Source: Phormidesmis sp963789215 (GTDB lineage: Bacteria; Cyanobacteriota; Cyanobacteriia; Phormidesmidales; Phormidesmidaceae). Taken from it: a DNA stretch of 64,000 nt. Every line of letters begins with the position of its first letter. Within the stretch, counting starts at the first letter, position 1. The notes beneath the pieces were generated by a model. It made no database searches, had not been told where the DNA came from, and saw only the letters and a list, made by a program, of their open reading frames with translations. Location: assembly GCA_963789215.1 (NCBI GenBank), contig CAWBJY010000002.1, forward strand, positions 620,001-684,000, written 5' to 3'. The position numbers and the translations under genes were made by a program. This document shows positions 33,841 to 42,750 of the stretch, in pieces.

Positions 33841-34677
33841 CTACTGCCGTTGATACATCCATAGGGGGAGTCCACTGGTAGATACCTCAAACTCGATGCG
33901 AGACATCGTTGCAGGCATATAGTCCGGCAGGGCGTCGAAGGCGGTTCGGCTGCCTGGCAAAAGTTTGCTCAACAGCGGCTTTTTCTCTTCAAAGGTGTAG
34001 CATTCGGCTTTTTCAGGGTCTAATCCACCTAGCTCGGCGGCCCATCTACGGGCATCTTCTTCGGTGCCTAGACGATCTACTAAGCCTAGGCTTAGAGCCT
34101 GTTCTCCGGTAAACACGCGCCCGTCGGCAAATTCTCTAACGGCGGCTTCGCTCAGATTGCGTCCTTCGGCTACCGTGCTCACAAACTGGCTGTAGCTTGT
34201 GTCAATGAGCGACTGTAGAATCGTTTCTTCTTCAGCGGTGAGCGGTCGGTCGAAGGCCAAAATATCTTTGTAAGGGCCAGATTTAATCACTTTAAAAGAG
34301 ACGCCTACGCGATCTAGCAATTTCTCGATGTTGTTGCCGCGCAAAATGACGCCGATAGAGCCAGTGATGGTGCCGGGGTTAGAGACGATGTGATGAGCAC
34401 CTACCCCGATATAAACGCCGCCCGAGGCTGAGATATTGCCGAAGCTCGCAACTATTTTGACTTTCTCTTGCAGCTTTCTGAGTGCGCTGTAGATTTCCTG
34501 CGAGTCGCCGACGGTGCCACCGGGACTATCGATTCGCAGCAGCAGCGCTGGAAATTTCTTTTCTTCTACTTCTTTGAGGGCTTCTAGTACCCGCTTGCGA
34601 GTAGCTCCGGCGATCGCACCCTCAATTTCGATCCGAGCAACCTGTTTCCGAAAACGAGGCTTGAAAGGCCAAATCAT
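33841..34677 (-). CDS. sppA: Signal peptide peptidase SppA (short form)
   Basis: 278 residues, serine-lysine protease of the S49 family. Catalytic Ser85 is in GNISASGGVYIG and Lys137 in KSGPYKDILAF; their spacing of 52 residues equals that of Bacillus SppA. SPGGTVGDSQEIY is the oxyanion/substrate region. No obvious signal anchor is present (MIWPFKPRFRKQVARIEIEG), so it is probably a peripheral or cytosolic form. aroH starts 55 bases downstream. Confidence 0.94.
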   Translation of the reverse strand: MIWPFKPRFRKQVARIEIEGAIAGATRKRVLEALKEVEEKKFPALLLRIDSPGGTVGDSQEIYSALRKLQEKVKIVASFGNISASGGVYIGVGAHHIVSNPGTITGSIGVILRGNNIEKLLDRVGVSFKVIKSGPYKDILAFDRPLTAEEETILQSLIDTSYSQFVSTVAEGRNLSEAAVREFADGRVFTGEQALSLGLVDRLGTEEDARRWAAELGGLDPEKAECYTFEEKKPLLSKLLPGSRTAFDALPDYMPATMSRIEFEVSTSGLPLWMYQRQ

Positions 34678-34771
34678 AGAGATCTCTTACTGCGCTGTTT
34701 AGTGCGCTAGGCTTAACATTACTTTAAAGTTAAGTATACGACTTGTCCGGCGCACCCACCCGCTCTAAAGA

Positions 34772-35905
34772 ATGGATTCTCCCGTCGATATTGAAGATTC
34801 TGCCGTTACTACGCTAGATCCCTCAACCCTTGAGCCTAAAAGCTGGGTGGAGAAGCTAGTGGCTAATCCGCTGGTGCTGATTTCGCCTTTCTTTTTGTGG
34901 GGCACCTCTATGGTGGCGATGAAGGGGGCTTTAACGGAAACGACGCCGCTATTTATCGCTAGCGTTCGGCTGATTCCGGCGGGGATGCTGGTGGTGGCTT
35001 TTGCGACGATGATTGGACGAGAACAGCCCAAAAGCTGGAAGGCTTGGCTATGGATTGGCCTTTTTGCACTCGTTGATGGCGCGATGTTCCAGGGGTTTTT
35101 GGCTAAGGGGCTAGACCGTACGGGTGCAGGGCTAGGGTCTGTGATGATTGACTCTCAGCCGCTGGCCGTAGCGGTGATGGCGCGGTTTTTGTTTAAGGAG
35201 TGGATTGGGCCGCTGGGGTGGTTGGGTCTGTTTGTGGGGCTAGTGGGCATTAGCTTTATCGGGTTGCCCGACGATTGGATTTTGGCGGCGCTGAATGGGC
35301 AGATTCCGGCGATCGCCGTGGAGCAAGAAGTGTGGTCGGTGCTATTTCGGCACGGCGAGTGGCTGATGCTGATGGCGGCGCTGTCGATGGCGGTAGGCAC
35401 CATTTTGATTCGCTATGTGGCGGCGGTGGTCGATCCGGTGATGGCGACGGGCTGGCATATGATTTTGGGAGGCTTGCCGCTGCTGGTGCTTTCTAGCATG
35501 GAAGATCCGACGGCTTGGGAAGGGTTGTCCTGGTCGGGATGGACGGAGATGGGATATGCGACAGTGTTTGGCAGTGCGATCGCCTACGGTGTCTTTTTCT
35601 ATATCGCCGCTAAAGGAAGCCTTACTAGCCTAAGCGCCCTCACCTTTTTAACCCCAGTGTTCGCTCTATTATTTAGCACTTGGCTGCTTTCAGAAAGCCT
35701 TAGCCTGGTTCAGTGGAGCGGTGTGATGTTAACGCTAATAAGCATATACCTGATTAATCGTAGGGTTCAAATTGCTAGCTGGCTGCCCGGTCAGCTGTCT
35801 GTTCTGGCGTTTATGCAACCTCCAGTTGCGGTATCAAATGGGTTAGATACGGCCTCAGTGGACGCCATCTTGACAGAGGCCGAACCAGACTTAAAAGAGC
35901 GGTAG
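34772..35905 (+). CDS. DMT superfamily (EamA) transporter
   Basis: 377 residues with about ten transmembrane helices in two EamA repeats (about 30-165 and 205-330). The repeats show the usual PFFLWGTSMVAMKGAL at the first and VMLTLISIYLINRR at the end of the second. Between them is a longer loop containing LNGQIPAIAVEQEVWSVLF. The C-terminal 40 residues are soluble. Substrate unknown; metabolite or amino-acid export is typical of the family. It is divergent from sppA and stands alone. Confidence 0.92.
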   Translation: MDSPVDIEDSAVTTLDPSTLEPKSWVEKLVANPLVLISPFFLWGTSMVAMKGALTETTPLFIASVRLIPAGMLVVAFATMIGREQPKSWKAWLWIGLFALVDGAMFQGFLAKGLDRTGAGLGSVMIDSQPLAVAVMARFLFKEWIGPLGWLGLFVGLVGISFIGLPDDWILAALNGQIPAIAVEQEVWSVLFRHGEWLMLMAALSMAVGTILIRYVAAVVDPVMATGWHMILGGLPLLVLSSMEDPTAWEGLSWSGWTEMGYATVFGSAIAYGVFFYIAAKGSLTSLSALTFLTPVFALLFSTWLLSESLSLVQWSGVMLTLISIYLINRRVQIASWLPGQLSVLAFMQPPVAVSNGLDTASVDAILTEAEPDLKER

Positions 35906-36259
35906 GCGGTTCCAAAACCCTGCAATTTCCCGACATTTGCAGCCATACGCAGGTGCTATGCCATCGCTTAAGCTATTCGCGATAGGACGACCTCAGTAAA
36001 ATAACCGATGTGTGCTTGCAAAATCTGGTTCAGACTATTTTATTGTGATTTTTCCTATCATTTGGCATTACTCGAGCATCTCTAACTCAGTTTCGGCCGA
36101 TTGCTATCTTCTGCGAGCCATCATTAAATAGCTTGCTCAACCCTATATTCTTCCGAATCTCAGGTATATAGACGCGTATATCTATATGTCGATGCTCTTA
36201 TTTTTCTAGAAACATCTTTCCAAATATCATTTTTCTAAAAACATCAGCTAGGGATAGTA
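35906..36259. other. Non-coding spacer with a 17-bp direct repeat
   Basis: 354 bases without coding potential. An AT-rich stretch (around 36165-36195) alternates TATA steps. Two near-identical 17-mers lie just before the next gene: ATTTTTCTAGAAACATC at 36200-36216 and ATTTTTCTAAAAACATC at 36229-36245. They are probable regulatory sites for the gene starting at 36260. Confidence 0.45.
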
Positions 36260-37615
36260 ATGATTCGGCGTTCTACATTAGTCCTTCTAACCTGTCTGAG
36301 CGTACTGAGCGTTCCGGCAACACAAACGAAGAGCGCCGCTCAGACATTGATGGCTCAAAGCGCTCAAGGCGCTGTTGACTCGTTTAACGGGCTAGGCATT
36401 GGCTCTCGAGGCGAACCCGTTAGGCAGCTTCAGCGCCGGTTGACGGAGGCTAATTACTACAGCGGCCCTATAGATGGACTCTATGGACTAGAGACGCAGC
36501 GTGCAGTTGTCGCGCTTCAAAGGGCTTCTAGCCTAGAGGATACTGGAACACTGAACGAGGCCACCTGGCAAGCTTTAGAATCAGGCGCTCAGGTTTCTGC
36601 TGCTAATGAATTTGAATTTAAAGCAGGTGAAGCTGACGATTCGGCGATCGCGCAACCCGTTGAAAGTGAAGCTGAGAGTGGACTTCCCGCTGTTGAGGAG
36701 ACTGCTATCGCACCAGCGGTTGAAGCTGAGCCTGCCGGTAGCATTAAGCCTGTCTTTGCGCTTGGGCTAGGCTTAGTTGCTCTGCTGGGCAGCTTCGGCG
36801 TTGGCTTTTTTATGGCTAATCGAAGTAAGCATGATGAAAGTTGGGATAGCTCCGATCCAGATGCAGTGGGTGTAGACCCTGCTTTTGTGAAGAATAGCGC
36901 TGTGCCTATGGCCACAAATTCGGCTTTGTCAGCAGGGGCTCAGGGCGCTCAGGTTAATTCTCAGCCGGTAGTTGACCCTCAATATATAGGCAATAGGGCA
37001 GACAACAGGCCAGACAATAGGGCTGCTAGCGTTCAGCAGAATGCGCCGGTTCTCAATCCAGGCTATAGCCAAAATTACGGTCAAGTGAGCGCAACTGGGC
37101 CGCTGTCTCCAGTAGATGTGATTGAAGGACTAATAGGCGAGCTACGCAACCCCGATCCGGCGAGGCGGCGCAAGGCAATTTGGGAATTAGGGCAACGAGG
37201 AAATTCTATTGCAGTGCAGCCGCTGGTAGATGCAATGCCCAATGCGGATTCTAAGGAAAAGAGTTTGCTGCTAGCGGCGCTCTCTGAGATTGGCATTCGC
37301 TCTTTGAGACCAATGAATCGAGCGATGGCGATCGCCTTTCAAGACCCGAACCCTGAGGTTCGCAAAAACGCCATTCGCGATCTGTCGCGCGTTTACGACT
37401 TGGTCGTTCAAATTAGCCATATGCTAGGCCATGCGGCAGAAGACGAAGATGCTGAGGTGCGCCAGACCGCAACTTGGGCGTTAGATAAGCTTAACCACAT
37501 CCGTAAAGCTCAAGATGTGGATACTAATATGCGCTCTTTCTCGGGTGCTGGTGCCACTCCAATAGATTTGCTTTCGAGTGAAGCGTCTATTCGTCGCTCT
37601 CAAGAGATGCGCTAG
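36260..37615 (+). CDS. Membrane protein with peptidoglycan-binding domain and HEAT repeats
   Basis: 451 residues. A signal peptide (to about 27) is followed by a PG_binding_1 domain (about 45-107, GSRGEPVRQLQRRL, then YYSGPIDGLYGLETQRAV). Next come an acidic linker, one transmembrane helix (about 164-187, FALGLGLVALLGSFGVGFFM) and a Gln/Asn-rich linker. HEAT-like repeats fill about 285-435 (NPDPARRRKAIWELGQRGN, DPNPEVRKNAIRDLSRV, DAEVRQTATWALDKL). The layout puts a wall-binding module outside and a protein-binding solenoid inside. I do not recognise a named protein. Confidence 0.85.
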   Translation: MIRRSTLVLLTCLSVLSVPATQTKSAAQTLMAQSAQGAVDSFNGLGIGSRGEPVRQLQRRLTEANYYSGPIDGLYGLETQRAVVALQRASSLEDTGTLNEATWQALESGAQVSAANEFEFKAGEADDSAIAQPVESEAESGLPAVEETAIAPAVEAEPAGSIKPVFALGLGLVALLGSFGVGFFMANRSKHDESWDSSDPDAVGVDPAFVKNSAVPMATNSALSAGAQGAQVNSQPVVDPQYIGNRADNRPDNRAASVQQNAPVLNPGYSQNYGQVSATGPLSPVDVIEGLIGELRNPDPARRRKAIWELGQRGNSIAVQPLVDAMPNADSKEKSLLLAALSEIGIRSLRPMNRAMAIAFQDPNPEVRKNAIRDLSRVYDLVVQISHMLGHAAEDEDAEVRQTATWALDKLNHIRKAQDVDTNMRSFSGAGATPIDLLSSEASIRRSQEMR

Positions 37616-37647
37616 AGACAGCTCGTTTGATGGTGATTTGATAGTGA

Positions 37648-38781
37648 ATGGGTGTGATGCGCTTACTGCTACTGTCTACGCCGGTAGGTCCTCTAGGCTC
37701 GGGTTTGGGCGGCGGCGTTGAGGCGACGGTGCTGAATTTAGCGCAGGTGCTGACTCAACGAGGGCACGAGGTGGCGATCGCTGCTCCTGAAGGGTCTCAA
37801 TTACCTAGTGACTTCAATAGTGCGATCGCGCTGATTCAAATTCCGGGCGTTTGGCAACCTACGGCTCAGACACAGGATAGGGGTGCGCCTGCGGTGACTG
37901 AATCGGCGCTAGCTAGCCTTTGGGATTATGCGCGTCAGGTTCAGGGCCAGTACGATTTGCTAGTGAACTTTGCCTACGACTGGCTGCCTTTTTATCTCAC
38001 GCCGTTTTTGTCTGTGCCGGTGGCTCATTTTGTCAGCATGGGGTCTTTAAGCGATCGCCTAGACGAAGCGATCGCCCGTATTGCCATTCAGTTTCCCGGT
38101 ACGTTGGGAGCCTATACCCAGTCTCAGGTAGAGACATTTGCAGCCGTAAATCCAGATAGCTGGGAGATTTTGGGCTGCGGGTTGGATATGGATCGGTATG
38201 AGTATTGCGATGGCAAAGCTACTCCTGCGGAGTATCGCCCTGAAAATTTCCTGGCCTGGGCAGGCCGCATCTCTCCCGAAAAAGGACTAGACGATGCCAT
38301 TTCCGCCATGCTCTTGGCCCAAAAGCCGCTGAAAATATTCGGCAACATCGAAGACGAGGCTTACTGGCAAAGCCTTCAGCCGCTCATTGCACAAGCTCCG
38401 AAGGCCGCGCCCATTCAGTACTGTGGATTTTTACCGACTGCCGAGCTACAGCAAGAACTAGGCCGCGCCCAAGCGTTGCTGATGACGCCAAAGTGGGCGG
38501 AGGCGTTTGGCATTGTTGCGATTGAGGCGTTGGCCTGCGGGGTGCCCGTGATTGCCTACAGAAGAGGCGGCCCGGCTGAGATTGTTTGTTCGGGGAAGAC
38601 GGGATGGCTAGTTGCGCCGGACGATGTGGGGGCTTTGGCGATGGCTGTAGAACGAATTCAGGAAATTGATCGGTGGGGTTGTCGGGGAGAGGCGATCGCG
38701 ACCTATTCTCTACCTGTTTGGGGTGAGCGATTCGAGCAGTGGTTTTGTAGAATTGTGTCGAAGCAAAAGGAGCGCTCATGA
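37648..38781 (+). CDS. Glycosyltransferase family 4 protein
   Basis: 377 residues with the GT-B fold of retaining GT4 enzymes. The N-terminal GSGLGGGVEATVLNLAQVL is a nucleotide/acceptor-side glycine loop, NFLAWAGRISPEKGLDDAI is the GT4 linker to the C-domain, and EAFGIVAIEALACGVPVIAY is the donor-binding EX7E motif. Probable target is a lipid or exopolysaccharide; the substrate cannot be read. The next gene starts inside its stop codon (ATGA overlap). An ATG three codons in (37657) is an alternative start. Confidence 0.92.
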   Translation: MGVMRLLLLSTPVGPLGSGLGGGVEATVLNLAQVLTQRGHEVAIAAPEGSQLPSDFNSAIALIQIPGVWQPTAQTQDRGAPAVTESALASLWDYARQVQGQYDLLVNFAYDWLPFYLTPFLSVPVAHFVSMGSLSDRLDEAIARIAIQFPGTLGAYTQSQVETFAAVNPDSWEILGCGLDMDRYEYCDGKATPAEYRPENFLAWAGRISPEKGLDDAISAMLLAQKPLKIFGNIEDEAYWQSLQPLIAQAPKAAPIQYCGFLPTAELQQELGRAQALLMTPKWAEAFGIVAIEALACGVPVIAYRRGGPAEIVCSGKTGWLVAPDDVGALAMAVERIQEIDRWGCRGEAIATYSLPVWGERFEQWFCRIVSKQKERS

Positions 38782-39155
38782 TTGTCCTCACGTCTGAAGA
38801 AATCACCCGCTTGAAGTCAGATTTTGCCGAGATGCCGGTTGCGCTAGAGGCGCTGCGAGAAATTGGAGATTGCGACGGCGATGTAGAAGATGCGGCGATT
38901 TCGCTAGCGCTAAAGTCCGATCAGGAACCGGATACGAATGAGCGGTGGCTAGGAGACTTTAGCAAGCGGTATCGGCATGTGGTTTGTCAGCAGGGTTTTA
39001 GAAAGGCGATCGCGAAAGGAGAAGTCAAAGCGCTAGTGATGCACCTTGCCCAAAAGACCGACTGCCCAGCGCTAATCGCCTTACCCGTTTCGCTCTACGT
39101 TTACAAAACAGGCGTAGATGACTTTTGCCACAGCTTTGATAACAGCAGGCTCTAG
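38778..39155 (+). CDS. Conserved hypothetical protein, coupled to the glycosyltransferase
   Basis: 125 residues, probably soluble and helical. Its ATG overlaps the upstream stop in ATGA, so it is translationally coupled to the GT4 gene. Cys residues occur at LREIGDCDGD, VVCQQGF and KTDCPALIAL. I recall similar cyanobacterial proteins with no known function. No signal peptide or membrane helix. Confidence 0.75.
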   Translation: MIVLTSEEITRLKSDFAEMPVALEALREIGDCDGDVEDAAISLALKSDQEPDTNERWLGDFSKRYRHVVCQQGFRKAIAKGEVKALVMHLAQKTDCPALIALPVSLYVYKTGVDDFCHSFDNSRL

Positions 39156-39270
39156 CTAATTCTTGGGTTTTGTGCGCCGACTGAAGCCCTGCTTCACTTA
39201 ATTGAATAGTCTCTATACATAAATCCTAGCCGCAGTACAGGATTCAGAGACTCTATTCTAAATCGCAGGT

Positions 39271-40068
39271 CTAAACCGCAGGAAGTGACTGATGTCCTAG
39301 ACTCGCTAAGTGCCAAAAGTCGCGGTTTACCTCGCTCCATAGCGATTGATTGTTCGGATCGGTTCGCAGCGCTTTCTTCAGATAGATTCGGGCTTTGTGA
39401 GGCTGACCTTGCAATATCAATCGTCTGCCCCAGCGCTGGTAGACAATCGCTTGCCACTGGCACACTTCCGAGTCCGCGGGCATTCTGTGCGCTAAGCCTT
39501 CGATCAGCGCGATCGCTAAAGGAAACTTCTGCTGACTCAACAACGCCCTAAGCTGAGCGTAAGCATCGTGCTTCAGCGTTTCTTCTTCTACAGATAATGG
39601 GCGAACCACCGTCTGAACAGATTGCGATACTCCGACGGAATGGTCTTGCGATCGCACCCTTTCATTCGCGCTCTTCGCTTCCCGGTTCGAAATTTCTTCC
39701 TTAAACCCAACTTCAGTGCCTACTGAACGATCTTCTTCCCCAAACCCGGTTCGAATCAGCTCACTTTCTACAGTGTCCGCTTCACCTTGAAAATTTCCTA
39801 TCCCTAGTTTCTCTAGCTGATCGCGAATGCCGCTTAGTCCATCCAAGGCGATGCCTCTGCGCTGACTCTTCCGCGCAGCAGCAGATTCTATTTCTTCTAG
39901 AACGGCAGTGTAGGCGTCGTTAATGAGAATAAACTGCTCAATAGCTTGCGCATCTGGATTAATGTCGGGATGATACTGTCGCACCAGCAGCCGATAAGCG
40001 GCTTTTACCTCTTTAGAGGACGCGCTGCGACGTAATCCTAATATCTTGTAGTAGCGAGCCAGATTCAT
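39271..40068 (-). CDS. J-domain protein with TPR-like C-terminus
   Basis: 265 residues. Residues 1-65 form a J domain (YYKILGLRRSASSKEVKAAY) with the HPD motif in QYHPDINPDA, so it should stimulate a DnaK partner. A charged middle (about 75-170) is low in complexity. The C-terminus (about 170-250, EETLKHDAYAQLRALLSQQ, RIYLKKALRTDPNNQSLW) looks like tetratricopeptide repeats. Lacks the zinc and C-terminal substrate domains of DnaJ, so it is a type III J protein. Stands alone. Confidence 0.87.
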   Translation of the reverse strand: MNLARYYKILGLRRSASSKEVKAAYRLLVRQYHPDINPDAQAIEQFILINDAYTAVLEEIESAAARKSQRRGIALDGLSGIRDQLEKLGIGNFQGEADTVESELIRTGFGEEDRSVGTEVGFKEEISNREAKSANERVRSQDHSVGVSQSVQTVVRPLSVEEETLKHDAYAQLRALLSQQKFPLAIALIEGLAHRMPADSEVCQWQAIVYQRWGRRLILQGQPHKARIYLKKALRTDPNNQSLWSEVNRDFWHLASLGHQSLPAV

Positions 40069-40378
40069 AGCAGAGCAAGATGAGTCGAGAGGATTTTTAG
40101 AGCGCGCAGTCTTTAGAAGTGGCTGAAATTATACGCGAGGTCTTCACATTTTGAGTCCGTAGATTTCAGTATATTTATCTGCCTGTAGCTTCGCTTGAGA
40201 GACGAGCCGTATTTTGTCTGTAGCTACGAGCAGAGTTTACCCGACTAGAAGAATGCCTTCTGCGCTGCTTGCTGCATTCCACAGCCTGAATATACAAGTC
40301 ATTCATTCACAATTAAAAAGCCCAGCTCAGGAAGGTTTCTTCCAAGCTGGGCAAGCGTAATTAGTAAGTGATGAACTG
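40069..40378. other. Spacer between the clp cluster and the J-domain gene
   Basis: 310 bases. The right part holds the terminator of the leftward clpP gene (40315-40352). The rest, before the J-domain gene, would contain its promoter. I see no further gene. Confidence 0.4.
40315..40352 (-). terminator. Terminator of clpP
   Basis: On the minus strand GCCCAGCT (40352-40345) pairs with AGCTGGGC (40327-40320), an inner stem TGGAAG/CCTTCC extends it, and TTTTT follows. It lies 27 bases after the clpP stop and ends the three-gene clp cluster. Confidence 0.9.
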
Positions 40379-40984
40379 TTAACTTGTTGGCAACCGCTCT
40401 TCAATCACGCGATCAATCAGGCCATATTCTTTAGCTTCAGCGGCAGACATAAAATAGTCTCTGTCGCTATCTTTTTCAATCTCCTCTACCGACTTGCCAG
40501 AGTGCGACGCCATTAGCTCATTTAGCTCCTTGCGCACCTGCACAATTCTCACCGCCTCAATCTCAATATCTGTAGCCTGCCGGCGACCCACTCCACCCGA
40601 AGGCTGGTGAATCATGATGCGCGAGTGAGGCAGCGCCAACCGCTTACCCTTTGCACCTGCGTTCAGCAAAAATGCGCCCATACTCGCCGCCAAGCCAACG
40701 CAGATAGTGACTACCTCAGACTTGATGTACTGCATCGTGTCGTAAATCGCCATGCCTGCCGTAACCGAACCGCCTGGCGAATTAATGTACAAGTAGATCG
40801 GCTTGGTCGGATCTTCCGAATCCAGATAGAGCATGTAGGCGACAATCGCATTTGCAATCCCGTCATCGACTTCTTCGGTTAAGAAGATAATGCGTTCGCG
40901 AAACAGTCTTTCGTAGATGCTGATCCACTGTTCGTAGGTGCCGCCAGGGAGACGATAGGGGACGCTGGGAGTTCCAATAGGCAT
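40379..40984 (-). CDS. clpP: ATP-dependent Clp protease proteolytic subunit (active)
   Basis: 201 residues. The catalytic triad is complete: Ser101 in GLAASMGAFL, His126 in IMIHQPSGG and Asp176 in DSDRDYFMSA. The N-terminus MPIGTPSVPYRLPGGTYEQW resembles ClpP3-type subunits of cyanobacteria. It is the last of three consecutive clp genes, downstream of two that lack the triad, so a mixed ring is likely. A terminator follows. Confidence 0.95.
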   Translation of the reverse strand: MPIGTPSVPYRLPGGTYEQWISIYERLFRERIIFLTEEVDDGIANAIVAYMLYLDSEDPTKPIYLYINSPGGSVTAGMAIYDTMQYIKSEVVTICVGLAASMGAFLLNAGAKGKRLALPHSRIMIHQPSGGVGRRQATDIEIEAVRIVQVRKELNELMASHSGKSVEEIEKDSDRDYFMSAAEAKEYGLIDRVIEERLPTS

Positions 40985-41081
40985 AGGTCTAAAAAGTGAG
41001 AGAGGTTAGGACGAAGAGATAAGAAGGGAGAGGAATTTGGATTGCGAATGAACTATTTCATGAGCTACTGAGATTCATGAG

Positions 41082-41750
41082 CTACTTAGAGTCGGCAGTG
41101 AGTGCTTCTGCTAACGAGGGATTTTCGATCACCCGATCGATTAGCCCGTATTCTTTGGCGTCCGTTGCAGATAGGTAGAACATTCGCTCCATGTCTTTAG
41201 CGACTTTCTCTGGGGTCTGTTCAGTGTTGTCGGCCAAAATCTGCTGGATGAGCTTGCGTTTTTTAATCACCTGCTCGGCTTCTAGATTAATATCGGTTGC
41301 CTGTCCGCGAGTGAGCGTTTGTGGGTGCGTTAGGGCAATGCTGGTGTGTGGCAAAGCCGCTCGCTTGCCCTTCGCGCCGGATGAAAGCAAAACCGCCGCC
41401 ATGCCGTAAGCCGTACCCATGCAAATCGTGACGACTTCAGACTTGATGTGAGCAATGGTGTCGTACACAGCTAATCCCGCTCGAATCGAAACCATCCCCG
41501 CTGAAGAATCTGCCTGCCCGGACATTACCGGGTCTCCGATGGAGTTGATGTACAGGTAAATTGGCTTACTCTGATCGTCTGAGTCCAAGTAGAGCAGAGC
41601 CGCCACAATGGAGTTGGCAACGCCGTCTGTAAGGGGCTGGTTGATAAACAGGATGCGCTCTTGACTCATGCGCGTATAGACGCTGACCCATTGCCAGGAT
41701 TGGCTACCTGGAAGGTTATAAGGGACGCGCAGAATTCCATCAACAGACAT
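41082..41750 (-). CDS. ClpP-like subunit lacking the catalytic triad (second ClpR-type)
   Basis: 222 residues. Aligned to active ClpP, Ser is replaced by Gly116 (GTAYGMAAVLL), His by Thr141 (IALTHPQ) and Asp by Met190 (DMERMFYLS). An insertion of about 14 residues follows YINSIGDPVMSG where other ClpPs have YINSPGGSVTAG. The fold is otherwise complete, so the subunit is probably structural in a mixed ClpP/ClpR ring. It lies 97 bases upstream of clpP and 70 bases downstream of clpR on the same strand. Confidence 0.9.
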   Translation of the reverse strand: MSVDGILRVPYNLPGSQSWQWVSVYTRMSQERILFINQPLTDGVANSIVAALLYLDSDDQSKPIYLYINSIGDPVMSGQADSSAGMVSIRAGLAVYDTIAHIKSEVVTICMGTAYGMAAVLLSSGAKGKRAALPHTSIALTHPQTLTRGQATDINLEAEQVIKKRKLIQQILADNTEQTPEKVAKDMERMFYLSATDAKEYGLIDRVIENPSLAEALTADSK

Positions 41751-41820
41751 AGAGCAGGATAACCAGGTGGAGGATAAGAAGAGAGCGATCGCCCGACTAA
41801 GCAGTCAGCTAAACGGCCAG

Positions 41821-42510
41821 CTAAACCGCTACAGGCATTGGAGTCGGTAGCTCTTTGGTACTAGTCAACACGCGATCAATGAGGCCATATTCTTTGGCTT
41901 CTTCCGGCGTGAGGTAGAACATCCGGTCGGTGTCTTTATCTAGCTTTTCCTTGGTCTGCCCGGTATTGCTAGAGAGAATGTCGAGGAAAGAAGCTTTGTT
42001 AGAAAGGACTTCTTCGGCTCGAATTTGGATGTCGGTGGCCTGCCCCTGTGCGCCAGATCGAGACTGGTTTAGCACGATAGTTGCGTGTGGCAAGCTAGCT
42101 CGAGAGCCTTTTGCACCAGAAGACAGGATCATCGCAGCGGTGCCCATGGCCTGACCTAGACAAATGGTATGTACCGGGGGCTTGATGTACTTTAGCGTGT
42201 CGCAGATGGCGAAGGCTTCGGTTTCAAAGCCAACGGCGTCGCCGGTGTACCAGGAAGTGCCAGTGGAGTTGATATAGAAGAAAATAGGCTTGTCGGGATC
42301 GTCAAATTCTAGGTAGAGGAGCTGCGCGATGATGAGCTTGGTGACATCGACGCCCATTTGACGCTTGAAATCGTCGGAGGAAACAAGGGGAGTGCCCAGA
42401 TAGACAATGCGCTCCTTAAGGAGGAGAGATTGCAAGTCTGGTGGGGGGGTTCGATAGGCCGCACTGCCTCCAGAATAGGGAGTCTGCATGGCCTTAATAG
42501 GGGAACTCAT
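41821..42510 (-). CDS. clpR: ClpR, inactive Clp proteolytic subunit
   Basis: 229 residues from the ATG at 42510 (MSSPIKAMQTPYSGG), chosen because it resembles recalled ClpR N-termini; ATGs at 42555 and 42489 and a GTG at 42618 are alternatives and none has a good ribosome binding site. Family match is strong: YRTPPPDLQSLLLKERIVYL, FYINSTGTSWYTGDAVG and GQAMGTAAMIL. The Ser, His and Asp positions are Gly123, Asn148 and Met197, so it is inactive. ClpR pairs with ClpP3 in the essential protease of Synechococcus. Confidence 0.93.
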   Translation of the reverse strand: MSSPIKAMQTPYSGGSAAYRTPPPDLQSLLLKERIVYLGTPLVSSDDFKRQMGVDVTKLIIAQLLYLEFDDPDKPIFFYINSTGTSWYTGDAVGFETEAFAICDTLKYIKPPVHTICLGQAMGTAAMILSSGAKGSRASLPHATIVLNQSRSGAQGQATDIQIRAEEVLSNKASFLDILSSNTGQTKEKLDKDTDRMFYLTPEEAKEYGLIDRVLTSTKELPTPMPVAV

Positions 42511-42750
42511 AAGTGGCTGGTAGGGCTTGGGACTATTGAATAATATGCTTTCCATAGTAGCTTGCGAGCGAACCTGCTGCAGTCTGCTGAGGGTGGGGAT
42601 TTTGGCGGATAACCTCACCTTTTACGGAATCTGGGAAGCTAGCTGTGATGATCCATCAGCAGAGTGATTCTGAGCTTGAACGCTGCATACTGTGCGTTTT
42701 GAGCTATGAATAAATGAGGAATAAATCCTTTTAGAAGCTGGAGATACAAG

